Source of the DNA: a bacterium
GTDB taxonomy: Bacteria > Bdellovibrionota_C > UBA2361 > OMII01
Direction: 5' to 3'
NCBI GenBank assembly: GCA_017853605.1
Contig: JAFMJG010000009.1
Location: 1-37,457 of the forward strand
DNA length: 37,457 bases
Part shown: piece after piece, positions 9,764 through 18,744 of the stretch
Layout of the letters: each line of letters opens with the position of its first letter
Position numbering within the stretch: position 1 is the first letter of the stretch
Made by a program: the position numbers and the translations under genes
Notes under the pieces: generated by a model
The model's input: only the letters and a program-made list of their open reading frames with translations
What the model was told of the DNA's origin: nothing
The model's database searches: none

Positions 9764-11074
9764 ATGAAACTCAGAGCGGTCTTTGTAGCCCTCTACCCGG
9801 TTGGGCTCTCCCTTGCGCTTATTTGCCTAGTGCTCCTCCCTTCAATAGGGGCCTCCCAGGGCTCCGACGAGCCAAGCGTTGGCAGCCCAGAGTCGATGAT
9901 AGGGTGCGATGGCATCCACGATAGCGGGGCGGTTGACGAGGGGTGTGGATGTGGCGAGCCGCCTCCGCACTTCCCCTTCGTGTGCGACCCTTGCATTCCG
10001 GACGAGGACTGCCCAAACATTGAGCCCTCGGTCACACCCACGCCTCCTCCGCCGGCGACCGCCACTGCAACCCCCGTCGACACGCCGATCCCCACTGCAA
10101 CCCCTGTGAATACGCCGACCCAAACGAGCACCCCCATCTTCACAGGCACGCCGACCTTGACGGCGACCGTTACCAATTCGCCAACCGGTACCCTGCCGGC
10201 TACCGGCACTGCAACGGCCACGCCGGTTAGCACCTCCACCAGCACCGCAACGGCTCCGCCGACAAAGACCCCAACGCCTGGACCCCTGAAAGCGATCCTC
10301 ACGGTGCGGGGCACCTACCGCAGGCTAGTGACTTCGGGCCTCGTGGTGGGGAGTCACTACACGTTAGGAAATAATCCGAACGACATCGCTGCCCGCATAG
10401 ACGATCCCGCGCTTGGATTCGCGAGGACTCAGGTTGATGTTGTTGGCAGCGGGGGCAGGGGTGCGGCATCTCCGGCACCGCAACCGGTGCGCGCGGTTCC
10501 GAATAGCTGCTCGTTCAGCAACCTGACCGTTACGTGGTCTTCCGAGGCGGCGGAGTCGTGCACGCTCGTCACTTCGCCGGCTATCAGGGGGCTGCACAAT
10601 ACCGTCGCCACTTCAGGTTCAGTGACGCTGCCCGGGCCGTTTTCGAGGGGCTATACATTTGCGCTGCACTGCGGTCGTGGGAGCGAAAGAGCTCGAGCGA
10701 GGGTAGATGTGCAGGTACAAGACACCACGTTTGAGACCAACGACCGCCCTATGATGAGCGCGGCCTTCGGCACGAACTCTCAGGGGGGAATCGGCATTAC
10801 GGCAAACAACGACACAGAGATCTCAAGACACCTCGCGCGTGCCTGCCGGAACCTGGGCTACGATCGGGCAGTGGGGTATGGGCTCTACAACGAGGGCTTT
10901 ACGAGCCCGGGCAACAACACAAACTGCTGGATCGCAGACAGGGCGCCGCGCACTGGAGCCATCGTGGTGCCGGCGGGAGCCTACCACGTGGCGGGCACCG
11001 ACATCGTGTGCAAGAACGCGAAGGCTAACGGCAATCCTCGCTACATCGGCAACTTCAAGTGCGCGTGCAACTAA
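9764..11074 (+). CDS. Secreted protein with Thr/Pro-rich linker and possible Ig-like C-terminal module
   Basis: SD AGGAAAGG and ATG at 9764; signal peptide; motif SVGSPESMIGCDGI; long TATPVDTPIPTATPVNTP linker; NSCSFSNLTVTWSSEAAESCTL...SGSVTLPGPFSRGYTFALHC resembles bacterial Ig-like modules. Confidence 0.7.
   Translation: MKLRAVFVALYPVGLSLALICLVLLPSIGASQGSDEPSVGSPESMIGCDGIHDSGAVDEGCGCGEPPPHFPFVCDPCIPDEDCPNIEPSVTPTPPPPATATATPVDTPIPTATPVNTPTQTSTPIFTGTPTLTATVTNSPTGTLPATGTATATPVSTSTSTATAPPTKTPTPGPLKAILTVRGTYRRLVTSGLVVGSHYTLGNNPNDIAARIDDPALGFARTQVDVVGSGGRGAASPAPQPVRAVPNSCSFSNLTVTWSSEAAESCTLVTSPAIRGLHNTVATSGSVTLPGPFSRGYTFALHCGRGSERARARVDVQVQDTTFETNDRPMMSAAFGTNSQGGIGITANNDTEISRHLARACRNLGYDRAVGYGLYNEGFTSPGNNTNCWIADRAPRTGAIVVPAGAYHVAGTDIVCKNAKANGNPRYIGNFKCACN
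10030..10281 (+). repeat. Low-complexity Thr/Pro/Ala-rich coding region with a local 30-bp repeat
   Basis: CACTGCAACCCC recurs 30 bp apart (10063 and 10093), encoding TATPVDTPIP / TATPVNTPTQ. Confidence 0.65.
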
Positions 11075-11176
11075 GGGGAGCTGCTGTTGGGGGGGTGGCG
11101 TGACTGCCGCTAGCCTTCCAGGCTGAACCCAGAGAGCCTGGTCTTGGGGCTCCCGGCGTGGTATCTCCTCGACGGT

Positions 11177-12205
11177 ATGTCACCAACGAGCACATTCCCT
11201 GCTAAGCGGCGCGTTCTCAGCGGCATTCAGCCCACGGCTGGTATCCACCTCGGCAACTACCTGGGGGCCATCCGGCGCTGGGTTGAGAGGCAGCATGAGA
11301 AGGAGAACCTCTTCTGCGTTGTAGATCTCCACGCCCTGACGATGCCCCAGGACCCAGCAGCCCTGCGGGCCAACACACAAGAGCTGATAGCGCTCTACAT
11401 CGCGTGTGGCCTTGACCCTGAAGTGTGCACACTCTTTGTTCAGAGCCACGTTCGGGCGCACGTGGAGGCGGGATGGCTCCTCACGTGCGAGACCCCCCTT
11501 GGATGGCTCAACAAGATGACGCAGTTCAAGGACAAGTCGCAGAAGCAGGAGTCGGTCGGCACCGGGCTGCTCGTGTACCCGGTCCTTATGGCGGCTGACA
11601 TCCTGATCTACAGCGCCGATGAGGTTCCGGTCGGCGAGGACCAGAAGCAGCACGTCGAGCTCACCCGCAACATCGCCGAGAAGTTTAACCGCCGCTTCGG
11701 CGAGGTGCTCAAGGTGCCGCAGCCTGTCATTCCAGAGGTTGGAGCGCGCATTATGGGGCTCGACAATCCGCTTGCGAAGATGTCGAAGAGCAGCGCCTCA
11801 AGCCCGGGCCACGCGATCCTCCTCACCGATACGCCGGACACGATCATGAAGTCCTTCAAGCGAGCGGTGACCGACTCCGGGGGCGAGATTCGCTTCTCTG
11901 ACGATCCCGCCAAGGCGGGGGTCGACAACCTGCTCTCGATCTACAAGGCGATCACCGGCAAGGCGAAGGAGGAGTGCGAGCGCGACTTCGCTGGCGCGCG
12001 TGGCTATGGCGACCTAAAGGTCGGCGTTGCCGAGGTGGTGATCGCGGCCCTGGCTCCAATTCGGGAGCGATTTGCCCAGATCATGGGGGACCGGGGCGCC
12101 CTTGACGCGGTGATGCAACGGGGAGCGGAGAAGGCCTCGGCGATTGCTGACCGCACAGTGGGCGCCATGAAGGACGCCATGGGGCTCTACCGGCTTCCGC
12201 TCTGA
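11177..12205 (+). CDS. trpS: Tryptophanyl-tRNA synthetase
   Basis: RVLSGIQPTAGIHLGNYLGAIRRW, DQKQHVELTRNIAEKFN, KMSKS motif. Likely ATG at 11177 (track ORF starts upstream). Confidence 0.96.
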   Translation: MSPTSTFPAKRRVLSGIQPTAGIHLGNYLGAIRRWVERQHEKENLFCVVDLHALTMPQDPAALRANTQELIALYIACGLDPEVCTLFVQSHVRAHVEAGWLLTCETPLGWLNKMTQFKDKSQKQESVGTGLLVYPVLMAADILIYSADEVPVGEDQKQHVELTRNIAEKFNRRFGEVLKVPQPVIPEVGARIMGLDNPLAKMSKSSASSPGHAILLTDTPDTIMKSFKRAVTDSGGEIRFSDDPAKAGVDNLLSIYKAITGKAKEECERDFAGARGYGDLKVGVAEVVIAALAPIRERFAQIMGDRGALDAVMQRGAEKASAIADRTVGAMKDAMGLYRLPL

Positions 12206-12343
12206 GGGCCAAAGGGGCATAAGGGTAGGCAAACGGCAGCCCTGCCTCATTTTTAGTGGATTGGCCGCCGTGCCGAACGCCCCCCGTTCGGCGATTTGCC
12301 TAGCGCCTTTTTCTGGTGCTACCTTTTGGGGTCGAACACAGTT

Positions 12344-15300
12344 ATGGCCGCGCATCCGAAACCATTCTCTTTTTCTCAGCTGTTAGGGGGGTCTGCTAAG
12401 TCCCTGGCAGGGGTGCAGGAGGGGGCCGGTGGGAGCAGAGAACCCAGCCTTTACCCGTTCCTCACTCGGGAGGAGAGGGGATTCATCTCCCTGCTGGACG
12501 CATGCATGCGATCAGTCATCGTGTCGAGCTTTTCTCGGACAGGCTGCGATCTGCCTGAGCTGCCGCCTTTCGGCTTTGCGCTGGGCTGCTCTTTTATCCT
12601 CAAAAACCCGGCCTTTGCGCTTGAGGTGCAGGTCCTGCGGCTCCTTCCCCTGTCGCTCGTGGAGAGGAGGGCAGGGGTTTCTGCCATGGCTTCGTTCGTC
12701 GGCTCCTGCATACACTTCCGCGACCGGTTCCTTAATAAGCGGTCAGACTGGAAAATTCCCGCTTTGGACCGTGCCAAGATGGGCCTTGTGCTCGACAGCG
12801 GGTCGATGCGTGAAGAGGCGTTGTTGAGCGCAGCGGCCGCACTAGGACTGCCGATGAATCCCGGGCTGATCACCAACTCAAGTGGCTTTCGGTTCGGGGT
12901 TGGCGGAGAGTTCGGCAGGATCGCTGCGGCGAAAAGTTCGGTCGACTTGTCAGGGGAGCTGCCGGCGCTCGTGCAGCGGACGTTCAGCCTCGCCTCCCAG
13001 CTGCGGGGGATCGATGACGAAAGGCTCCTCAATGACTGGGCGATGAGGGGGACATTTTGGGGGGCATCGCGCAGCGACGAGTCGCTGGATCGGCACAAGC
13101 GCGCGCTCGCAGCTCTGGGGGTCCTGCTAAGTGATATGGCCGGGCTTCTGGAGTCCTCGCACGACGTGGAGAAGGCCGTCCTTGAGGCCGGCTGCGGCAA
13201 CGTTGCGGAGGTGATTGAAAGGGGGTTGAGTGCGGGCCACGCCAGGATGGAGAGGTGTAGGGCCGAGTTCGCGGAGGGCGAGAAGCTCGAGTCGGTCCGG
13301 CTTGAGAGGTCGCTCGCCCAGAGGGCTGAAGAGGAGCGCCGCGAGGCGGAGAGCGTCGCGGCTGCTGAGCGCGTTCGCCAGCAGCGCGACGAGGCTGCCC
13401 AGCGGGCCGCTCTCGCCAGGTTCCATGGGCGATTTCAGGAGGTGCCGCTCAGCCCAGAGAGCGAGAGGGTGCTCGAGATGCTTGAAGGGGGAGATGCCCT
13501 GCCGGTGGCGGTGCGCGCCCGCGCAAGGCTTGTGGGCCGGGTGGTGCAGCCCCTCCGCAGGATGCTTTTCGACTGGCGGGGTGATGAGCCGCGCTCGGCG
13601 GGAGACCCCGCGATTGAGAGGCTCTCGCAAACAGTCTTCTCGCCGGCCAATATCGGCATGGCGGCGCGGGCGCTCGGCATCGACGTCGAGAAGTGCCTGC
13701 AACTGAAGCTGCCAGCGAGGTCGCCTGTCGAAGGGGCCGTTCGTGAGGTGTCTGGGCTCTTTGCGTCCTCGCGGGCGGCTCGGCGCATCATCATGACGAT
13801 GCTTGACCAGTCAGACGGGGTGCTGCTCCTCGCCACGATCGTGCTGCCTGCAGCCGAGCCGCTTAAGTACGCGTCCGAGCGCGACTGGAACGCCCACGGC
13901 GTTGATCGGCTCGGCCGCAACCTCCTTGCCCCCCTGGCTGCCCGCATACGGCGCGTGCTCGAAGACGGGATAGTGCTCAAGGCGGCGCGTGAGCGGCTCG
14001 GTCCGCTAGAGCCGAGGAAGCCAACCGAGAGGGAGGTCATCGAGATCCCGGAATGGGTCAAAAATACCGTCAATCGTGGCGAGTTTGCCTGCTCCCTTGA
14101 GGACGGGCAGCTCCTTGTTGCCCTGCGCGAAGCGCCCTCGCTCGCCATCTACCTTCCGGCGAAGAGCCTCAGGTCCGAGGAGGTGTTTCGCAAGGAGTTC
14201 AAGCTAAAGCTCGATGAGCTCCTCTCAAGCCTTGAAGTGGAGCGGGCGCTTGGCCGGCTTCAGGAGCAGGCGGGATTTGAGGTAAAGAGGATCCAGGGGG
14301 AAGGCGAGCCGGAAGTTGAGCTGTCACATCCAGAATACGGGATCTCGTGCCGCCTCACGGGTCTCTGCAAGCGGTGGCTGCCGCAGCTCGAGCTGATAGA
14401 GCAGCAGCACCAGCAGCACGAGCAGAGCTGGCGGGTGCTGCTGCGGCGGGCAGAGGGGAACGGGTTTACTGTCGAGCGCGGCCCTGAGGGCGTCACGTGC
14501 CGCCACGAGCTGGTGGGAGAGAGGCGGCTCTCAACCACGGCGTTCATCCCGCTCCGTCAGCTGGCGGTGGTTTCGCAGCTTATCGAGGATGCCCGTGCGG
14601 CGGGAGCGAGGCGCGAGCAGGGAGTGCGGCGTGAGCGCAACCAGCAGCGGCGAATTGGCAGGGTGCTGCAAGCCGAGGTGCTGCCTGGCTTGGGTGATGA
14701 GATCGTGGTTGTTGACGCCAACGTGTTCATGCTGCTCGCTGCCCCGCGGCCGGGGGGCAGCACGTGGCTCGACCTTCTTTCAGCAACAGCCGAGCTCAAC
14801 AACGTGCGCATGGTGGTGCCGGCGATCGTCGCGGATTTTGAGATCACAGGGCGGCTCCAGCCCTTCGACGGGAGCGACAGCGGCCTTTTGGGGCGCTCGC
14901 TCTTAGGCTGGGCCTCTACGGACTGGCACCACATGACGCGCTTCCTCGATGATGCGACGCGCATCAAGGTTGGCGCGGGTGAGGATGGGCGCCCGGCCGT
15001 GATCGGCGCCCGCTTGGGCGCCAATCGGAGGCTGTGCCTCGTTGAGAGCCCCGGCGATGAGGATCTCTTTAATCGCGTGAAGGCGGTCGTGCGACAGGCA
15101 GGTAGTGATCACCAGCTGCTGCGGCAGCTGCTCTCCGAGAGGCTCTACGGCCGAGGCGAGGGTGACTTGGCGATCTCACGCTTTTTGGCAGCATGCCCCT
15201 TTGTAAACAGGGTCTCGGTTATCACCTCCGACATTCGCTACGCAAAGCACCAGATGCCGCGCTCGACCGGCTTGGGGTGTCCGGTGTCATCGTTCAGCGC

Positions 15301-15532
15301 CGGCTCGTACATCGCGGCGGAGTGCGCCAATCGTGCTGAGGAGCTCGGCGAGCTCCTGAACGCCGGCGGCCCTGTGGAGTTCTACGCCGTGGCGGATGAC
15401 ATACAGCGCCACTGGCTCATGACGCGGGGAGAGGAGTTCTCGCTCTTTCCATTTCGGCAGCTCGGCGTCGCGGGTCCCGGAATGGGTCTTGCGCCAGCGG
15501 ACCTGGACGAGGTGCTCCGGCAGCCTGAGTAG
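12344..15532 (+). CDS. Large uncharacterised protein with C-terminal PIN-like nuclease domain
   Basis: 1062 codons from ATG 12344. Central E/R/A-rich coiled-coil (LESVRLERSLAQRAEEERREAESVAAAERVRQQRDEAAQRAAL). C-terminal PIN pattern: VVVDANVFMLL ... IVADFEITGRL ... GEGDLAISRFL ... VSVITSDIRYAKH. Confidence 0.7.
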   Translation: MAAHPKPFSFSQLLGGSAKSLAGVQEGAGGSREPSLYPFLTREERGFISLLDACMRSVIVSSFSRTGCDLPELPPFGFALGCSFILKNPAFALEVQVLRLLPLSLVERRAGVSAMASFVGSCIHFRDRFLNKRSDWKIPALDRAKMGLVLDSGSMREEALLSAAAALGLPMNPGLITNSSGFRFGVGGEFGRIAAAKSSVDLSGELPALVQRTFSLASQLRGIDDERLLNDWAMRGTFWGASRSDESLDRHKRALAALGVLLSDMAGLLESSHDVEKAVLEAGCGNVAEVIERGLSAGHARMERCRAEFAEGEKLESVRLERSLAQRAEEERREAESVAAAERVRQQRDEAAQRAALARFHGRFQEVPLSPESERVLEMLEGGDALPVAVRARARLVGRVVQPLRRMLFDWRGDEPRSAGDPAIERLSQTVFSPANIGMAARALGIDVEKCLQLKLPARSPVEGAVREVSGLFASSRAARRIIMTMLDQSDGVLLLATIVLPAAEPLKYASERDWNAHGVDRLGRNLLAPLAARIRRVLEDGIVLKAARERLGPLEPRKPTEREVIEIPEWVKNTVNRGEFACSLEDGQLLVALREAPSLAIYLPAKSLRSEEVFRKEFKLKLDELLSSLEVERALGRLQEQAGFEVKRIQGEGEPEVELSHPEYGISCRLTGLCKRWLPQLELIEQQHQQHEQSWRVLLRRAEGNGFTVERGPEGVTCRHELVGERRLSTTAFIPLRQLAVVSQLIEDARAAGARREQGVRRERNQQRRIGRVLQAEVLPGLGDEIVVVDANVFMLLAAPRPGGSTWLDLLSATAELNNVRMVVPAIVADFEITGRLQPFDGSDSGLLGRSLLGWASTDWHHMTRFLDDATRIKVGAGEDGRPAVIGARLGANRRLCLVESPGDEDLFNRVKAVVRQAGSDHQLLRQLLSERLYGRGEGDLAISRFLAACPFVNRVSVITSDIRYAKHQMPRSTGLGCPVSSFSAGSYIAAECANRAEELGELLNAGGPVEFYAVADDIQRHWLMTRGEEFSLFPFRQLGVAGPGMGLAPADLDEVLRQPE

Positions 15533-15533
15533 G

Positions 15534-16100
15534 CTACCCTTTGCGCTTTGTCCCGCCGAGCGCGCCCTTGAGCAGGTCGCCCAGGGAGGCACCGCCAGGG
15601 GGTTTTTCAGCGGGGCCGCTCACGTTGCCCGAGCGCCACGAGCGTCCCGAGCAGTCCCGCTTGCACACGGTGCAGCGGTCTTGGGCGTCTCGCGCAGGGT
15701 GCCAGAAAGGCGATAGGGTGAGGATCAACGCTTCCTGAAGATGCTCCTCAAGGTCTAGGTGCTCCCCCTCGTAGACGATGACCCCCGGATCATCGAGATC
15801 ATCGTCAGAGCCGGCCCGGTCACTGGTGGTTTGCAGTATCCAGTCGATTGGGGCGAGCACTTCATGCGCAACGGGATCCCCGCATGTGGAGCATCCCTGC
15901 CGGCAGGTGCCTGAAATAACCCCTTTTACCAGCACCCCACCGTGAGTCCTGGTGAGGGTAATGTCTGCTATCGGGTCATCCGTAAAGGCCAGTGTCTCCC
16001 CTTGAGAGCCCTCCTGGAGGCGCACATTTAGGGGGTCTTTGGGGATAGGGGCGTCGATCGTCATCCCCGAAAAGGGGATAGTCGTAACGAGGATTCTCAT
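15534..16100 (-). CDS. YceD/DUF177 family protein
   Basis: GVISGTCRQGCSTCGDPVAHEVLAPIDW..., DLEEHLQEALILTLSPFWHP, CTVCKRDC: layout of the DUF177 family. Confidence 0.75.
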   Translation of the reverse strand: MRILVTTIPFSGMTIDAPIPKDPLNVRLQEGSQGETLAFTDDPIADITLTRTHGGVLVKGVISGTCRQGCSTCGDPVAHEVLAPIDWILQTTSDRAGSDDDLDDPGVIVYEGEHLDLEEHLQEALILTLSPFWHPARDAQDRCTVCKRDCSGRSWRSGNVSGPAEKPPGGASLGDLLKGALGGTKRKG

Positions 16101-16160
16101 AGCTAGCGGACACTCTAGCTGATTATTTTTTGAAGCTCAAAGTTCGTCCCAAACAGCTAT

Positions 16161-16188
16161 TTGAGACGGGACGGAGATGGGCTATAAA
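16161..16188 (+). promoter_or_regulatory. Candidate sigma70 promoter for ssb
   Basis: TTGAGA (16161-16166), 16-nt spacer, TATAAA (16183-16188) in the divergent yceD/ssb intergenic region. Confidence 0.5.
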
Positions 16189-16266
16189 CCGCTCTCACGC
16201 AACCTTGTGAGGTGCTGTGGCGATAATGCCTGGGTGTATTGATTCAGGCTAGTTTGGAGGCGTTCT

Positions 16267-16764
16267 ATGGGTATCAATAAGGTCATTTTATTGGGAAATC
16301 TCGGCAAAGATCCTGAGGTGCGCTACACCCCGCAGCAGATGGCGATCTGCAGGTTCTCGCTGGCTACCGGCGAGCGCAAGAAGGACCAGAGCGGCCAGTG
16401 GGTGGACCACACTGAGTGGCACAATGTCGTCACGTTCGGCCGCACGGCTGAGAACTGCGCAAAGTTTCTCAAGAAGGGGCGGCAGGCGTTCATCGAGGGG
16501 CGTATTCGCACCAACAAGTGGCAGGACAAGGAGGGCAAGGATCGCTATACGACCGAGGTCATCGCGGACAACGTGCAGTTCGTGGGCGGCGGCAAGGGCG
16601 ATATGGGCGGCGATGCTGACTTCGGCGCTGAGCCTGCCAACGATAACGTCCTGGCAGGCATTCCAACGGCCGATGCGCTTCCTAAGGCTGCCAACGGCGG
16701 CGCGCGCAGCGCGGCCGTCTCTGAGGAGCCGGTTACCTTCGACGACGACGATATTCCGTTCTAG
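16267..16764 (+). CDS. ssb: Single-stranded DNA-binding protein
   Basis: MGINKVILLGNLGKDPEVRYTPQQMAICRFSLAT..., OB fold, C-terminal acidic tip DDDDIPF. Confidence 0.97.
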   Translation: MGINKVILLGNLGKDPEVRYTPQQMAICRFSLATGERKKDQSGQWVDHTEWHNVVTFGRTAENCAKFLKKGRQAFIEGRIRTNKWQDKEGKDRYTTEVIADNVQFVGGGKGDMGGDADFGAEPANDNVLAGIPTADALPKAANGGARSAAVSEEPVTFDDDDIPF

Positions 16765-16833
16765 GGAGCGCAGAGCGGGCGCGGCTGATGGCGCATTGAA
16801 CCAGCAGCGCGCCTGTTCTGGCACCTCCGTTGT

Positions 16834-17472
16834 ATGAGCGAGCTTTTCGGCCCTGACCCCATTGAGGCTAGGGGGCTTTTCCTTCTCCTTTCCATTCCGG
16901 TCGTTTCGGCCCTAATCGGCTACATCACCAACTACGTGGCGGTGCGGATGCTCTTCCGCCCGCATGCCCCCCGTCGCGTTCTTGGCCTAACGATTCAGGG
17001 CTTGGTCCCGCGGCGGCAGCGAGAGATAGCGACCTCGCTTGGCACCATGATCGAGAGGGATCTCTTCTCGCACGACGACATCCAGGAGGCGTTGCAGGGG
17101 GCGGACACTGCCCAGGAGGCGGCGGCATTTCTCAACGAGCAGGTCGATCTCTTTGTGCAGCGGCTAGCGGGGCAGAACCCCATGGTGTCTATGTTCCTCC
17201 AGGGGCCCCTGCTTGAGCAGGTAAAGGGGATGCTCCTGGAGCAGATGGAGCAGAAGTTCCCCACGCTCATTGAGCGGGTCATTGAGCGCGCTGAGCACAA
17301 GCTTGACGTCAGCGCGATAGTTTCGGCCAAGGTCGAGAAGTTCGATCTTTCAAAGCTTGAGGCGATCATCCATGAGGTCTCTGCGCGGGAGCTCAAGACC
17401 ATCGAGCTCCTCGGGGGAGTGCTCGGCTTCCTGGTAGGCGTGGCTCAGGCCGGGTGCATGCTGCTTCTTTAA
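16834..17472 (+). CDS. DUF445 family membrane protein (short form)
   Basis: ALIGYITNYVAVRMLFRPHAPRRVLGLTIQGLVPRRQREIATSLG and C-terminal LLGGVLGFLVGVAQAG. Confidence 0.85.
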   Translation: MSELFGPDPIEARGLFLLLSIPVVSALIGYITNYVAVRMLFRPHAPRRVLGLTIQGLVPRRQREIATSLGTMIERDLFSHDDIQEALQGADTAQEAAAFLNEQVDLFVQRLAGQNPMVSMFLQGPLLEQVKGMLLEQMEQKFPTLIERVIERAEHKLDVSAIVSAKVEKFDLSKLEAIIHEVSARELKTIELLGGVLGFLVGVAQAGCMLLL

Positions 17473-17536
17473 ATGGCTGCGCGAGCCGCTCTTCGCTAGT
17501 GGCGCGGCCCTTTTTGTGGCGCTATACCTCCCTCGT

Positions 17537-18331
17537 ATGAAGAACCTACTGACACGCTACGGGCCAGTTGCGCTGGTGACTGGAGCAAGCTCCGGCATCG
17601 GGGAGGCCTTCTCGCGGCACCTGGCGGCTGCTGGGCTTACTGTTTTCGCGGTAGCGCGCCGGGGAGACCGGCTGCAGGACTTGCGCGACGGCGTGGCGGC
17701 GTCCGGGGTTGGGGAGGTGATCCCTATCGTTGCCGACCTCAGGGATTCCGGAGCTGCGGATGAAGTCATGCGGGCCGTGACCGCACGGGATCTTGAGGTC
17801 GGGCTGCTGGTGAACAACGCGGGGTACGGAAGGCTTGGCCTGCTTGAGCAGGTTCCGCTAACCGAGAGCCTCGGCATGGTAGACCTAAACTGCAGGGCGG
17901 TTGTCGACCTGACGTGGCGGATCGTCCCAGGCATGAAAAGGCGCGCGCGCGGGGGTGTTATCATCCTCTCGAGCGTCGTGGGCACAATTCCCGCTCCATG
18001 GTTCGCCGTGTACAGCGCCACGAAGGCCTTTGATCTCTACTTCGGGGAGGCTCTTTACGGCGAGTGCAAGGGCTCAGGGGTTGATGTTGTAACGGTCCTT
18101 CCAGGGCTGACGCGCACAGAGTTTCAGGCGGGCTCGGGGCTTCGTGACTACCACTCGCCGTACCGCTCAGCAGAGCAGGTTGTCGCCTCCGCGCTTGCCG
18201 CCCTTGGGCGAAAGCCGATTGTGGTTGACGGGCCATTCAACAAGCTGCTCTCGCACGGAGCCCGGTTCCTGCCGCGCAGCGTCGTGGCTGCGCTTAGCCG
18301 GCTCGTCATGCGCAGGGAGCTCCGCCTCTAG
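17537..18331 (+). CDS. Short-chain dehydrogenase/reductase (SDR)
   Basis: ALVTGASSGIGEAFSRHL (TGxxxGIG), NNAGYG, YSATKAF (YxxxK). Confidence 0.93.
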   Translation: MKNLLTRYGPVALVTGASSGIGEAFSRHLAAAGLTVFAVARRGDRLQDLRDGVAASGVGEVIPIVADLRDSGAADEVMRAVTARDLEVGLLVNNAGYGRLGLLEQVPLTESLGMVDLNCRAVVDLTWRIVPGMKRRARGGVIILSSVVGTIPAPWFAVYSATKAFDLYFGEALYGECKGSGVDVVTVLPGLTRTEFQAGSGLRDYHSPYRSAEQVVASALAALGRKPIVVDGPFNKLLSHGARFLPRSVVAALSRLVMRRELRL

Positions 18332-18669
18332 CGCGCCTCAAGCGCAGGGCTGCCAAGGCTGAGAAACTCACGAACCAGCACCTCCCATTCCGTCTTGAGC
18401 GGCCCCTCAAAGGGCTTGCGGCCAGCGGTCTTGTACCAGTGCCGGGCGTTCCAAAGGTCGCCCTCCTTGCGGTGCAGGTATGCGTGGACGAGAGCGCTGC
18501 CGATATCGCTCTCCTCCTGGATAGCCTCATGGGCCGATTCCCAGTCGCCGACGCCGTCGAGCCACAGGGCTTTAAGCGGAGCAGGGAGCCCCCGCAGCTG
18601 CTGCTTGGACTGAATAGAGTCAATGAAGAGGTCAAAAGTCATAACGGACCAGATATCAGCAAGGGGCAA
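18328..18669 (-). CDS. Conserved hypothetical protein
   Basis: ALWLDGVGDWESAHEAIQEESDIGSALVHAYLHRKEGDLWNARHWYKTAGR; stop overlaps the SDR stop. Confidence 0.7.
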   Translation of the reverse strand: MPLADIWSVMTFDLFIDSIQSKQQLRGLPAPLKALWLDGVGDWESAHEAIQEESDIGSALVHAYLHRKEGDLWNARHWYKTAGRKPFEGPLKTEWEVLVREFLSLGSPALEAR

Positions 18670-18744
18670 GCGAGTCTAGGAGACGTGTCACCCCCCATAA
18701 AATTCCGGCGCACTGAAAATTTTTGCGTGCCCGCCAAGCCGGCC

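Noticed and set aside
12256-12345. GCCGAACG-CCCCC-CGTTCGGC hairpin as trpS terminator
   Set aside because: Good stem, but the T-rich run is ~15 nt downstream rather than adjacent; not convincing enough to annotate.
14696-15260. VapBC toxin-antitoxin module
   Set aside because: The PIN-like domain is the tail of a >1000-aa protein and there is no small antitoxin-like ORF next to it.
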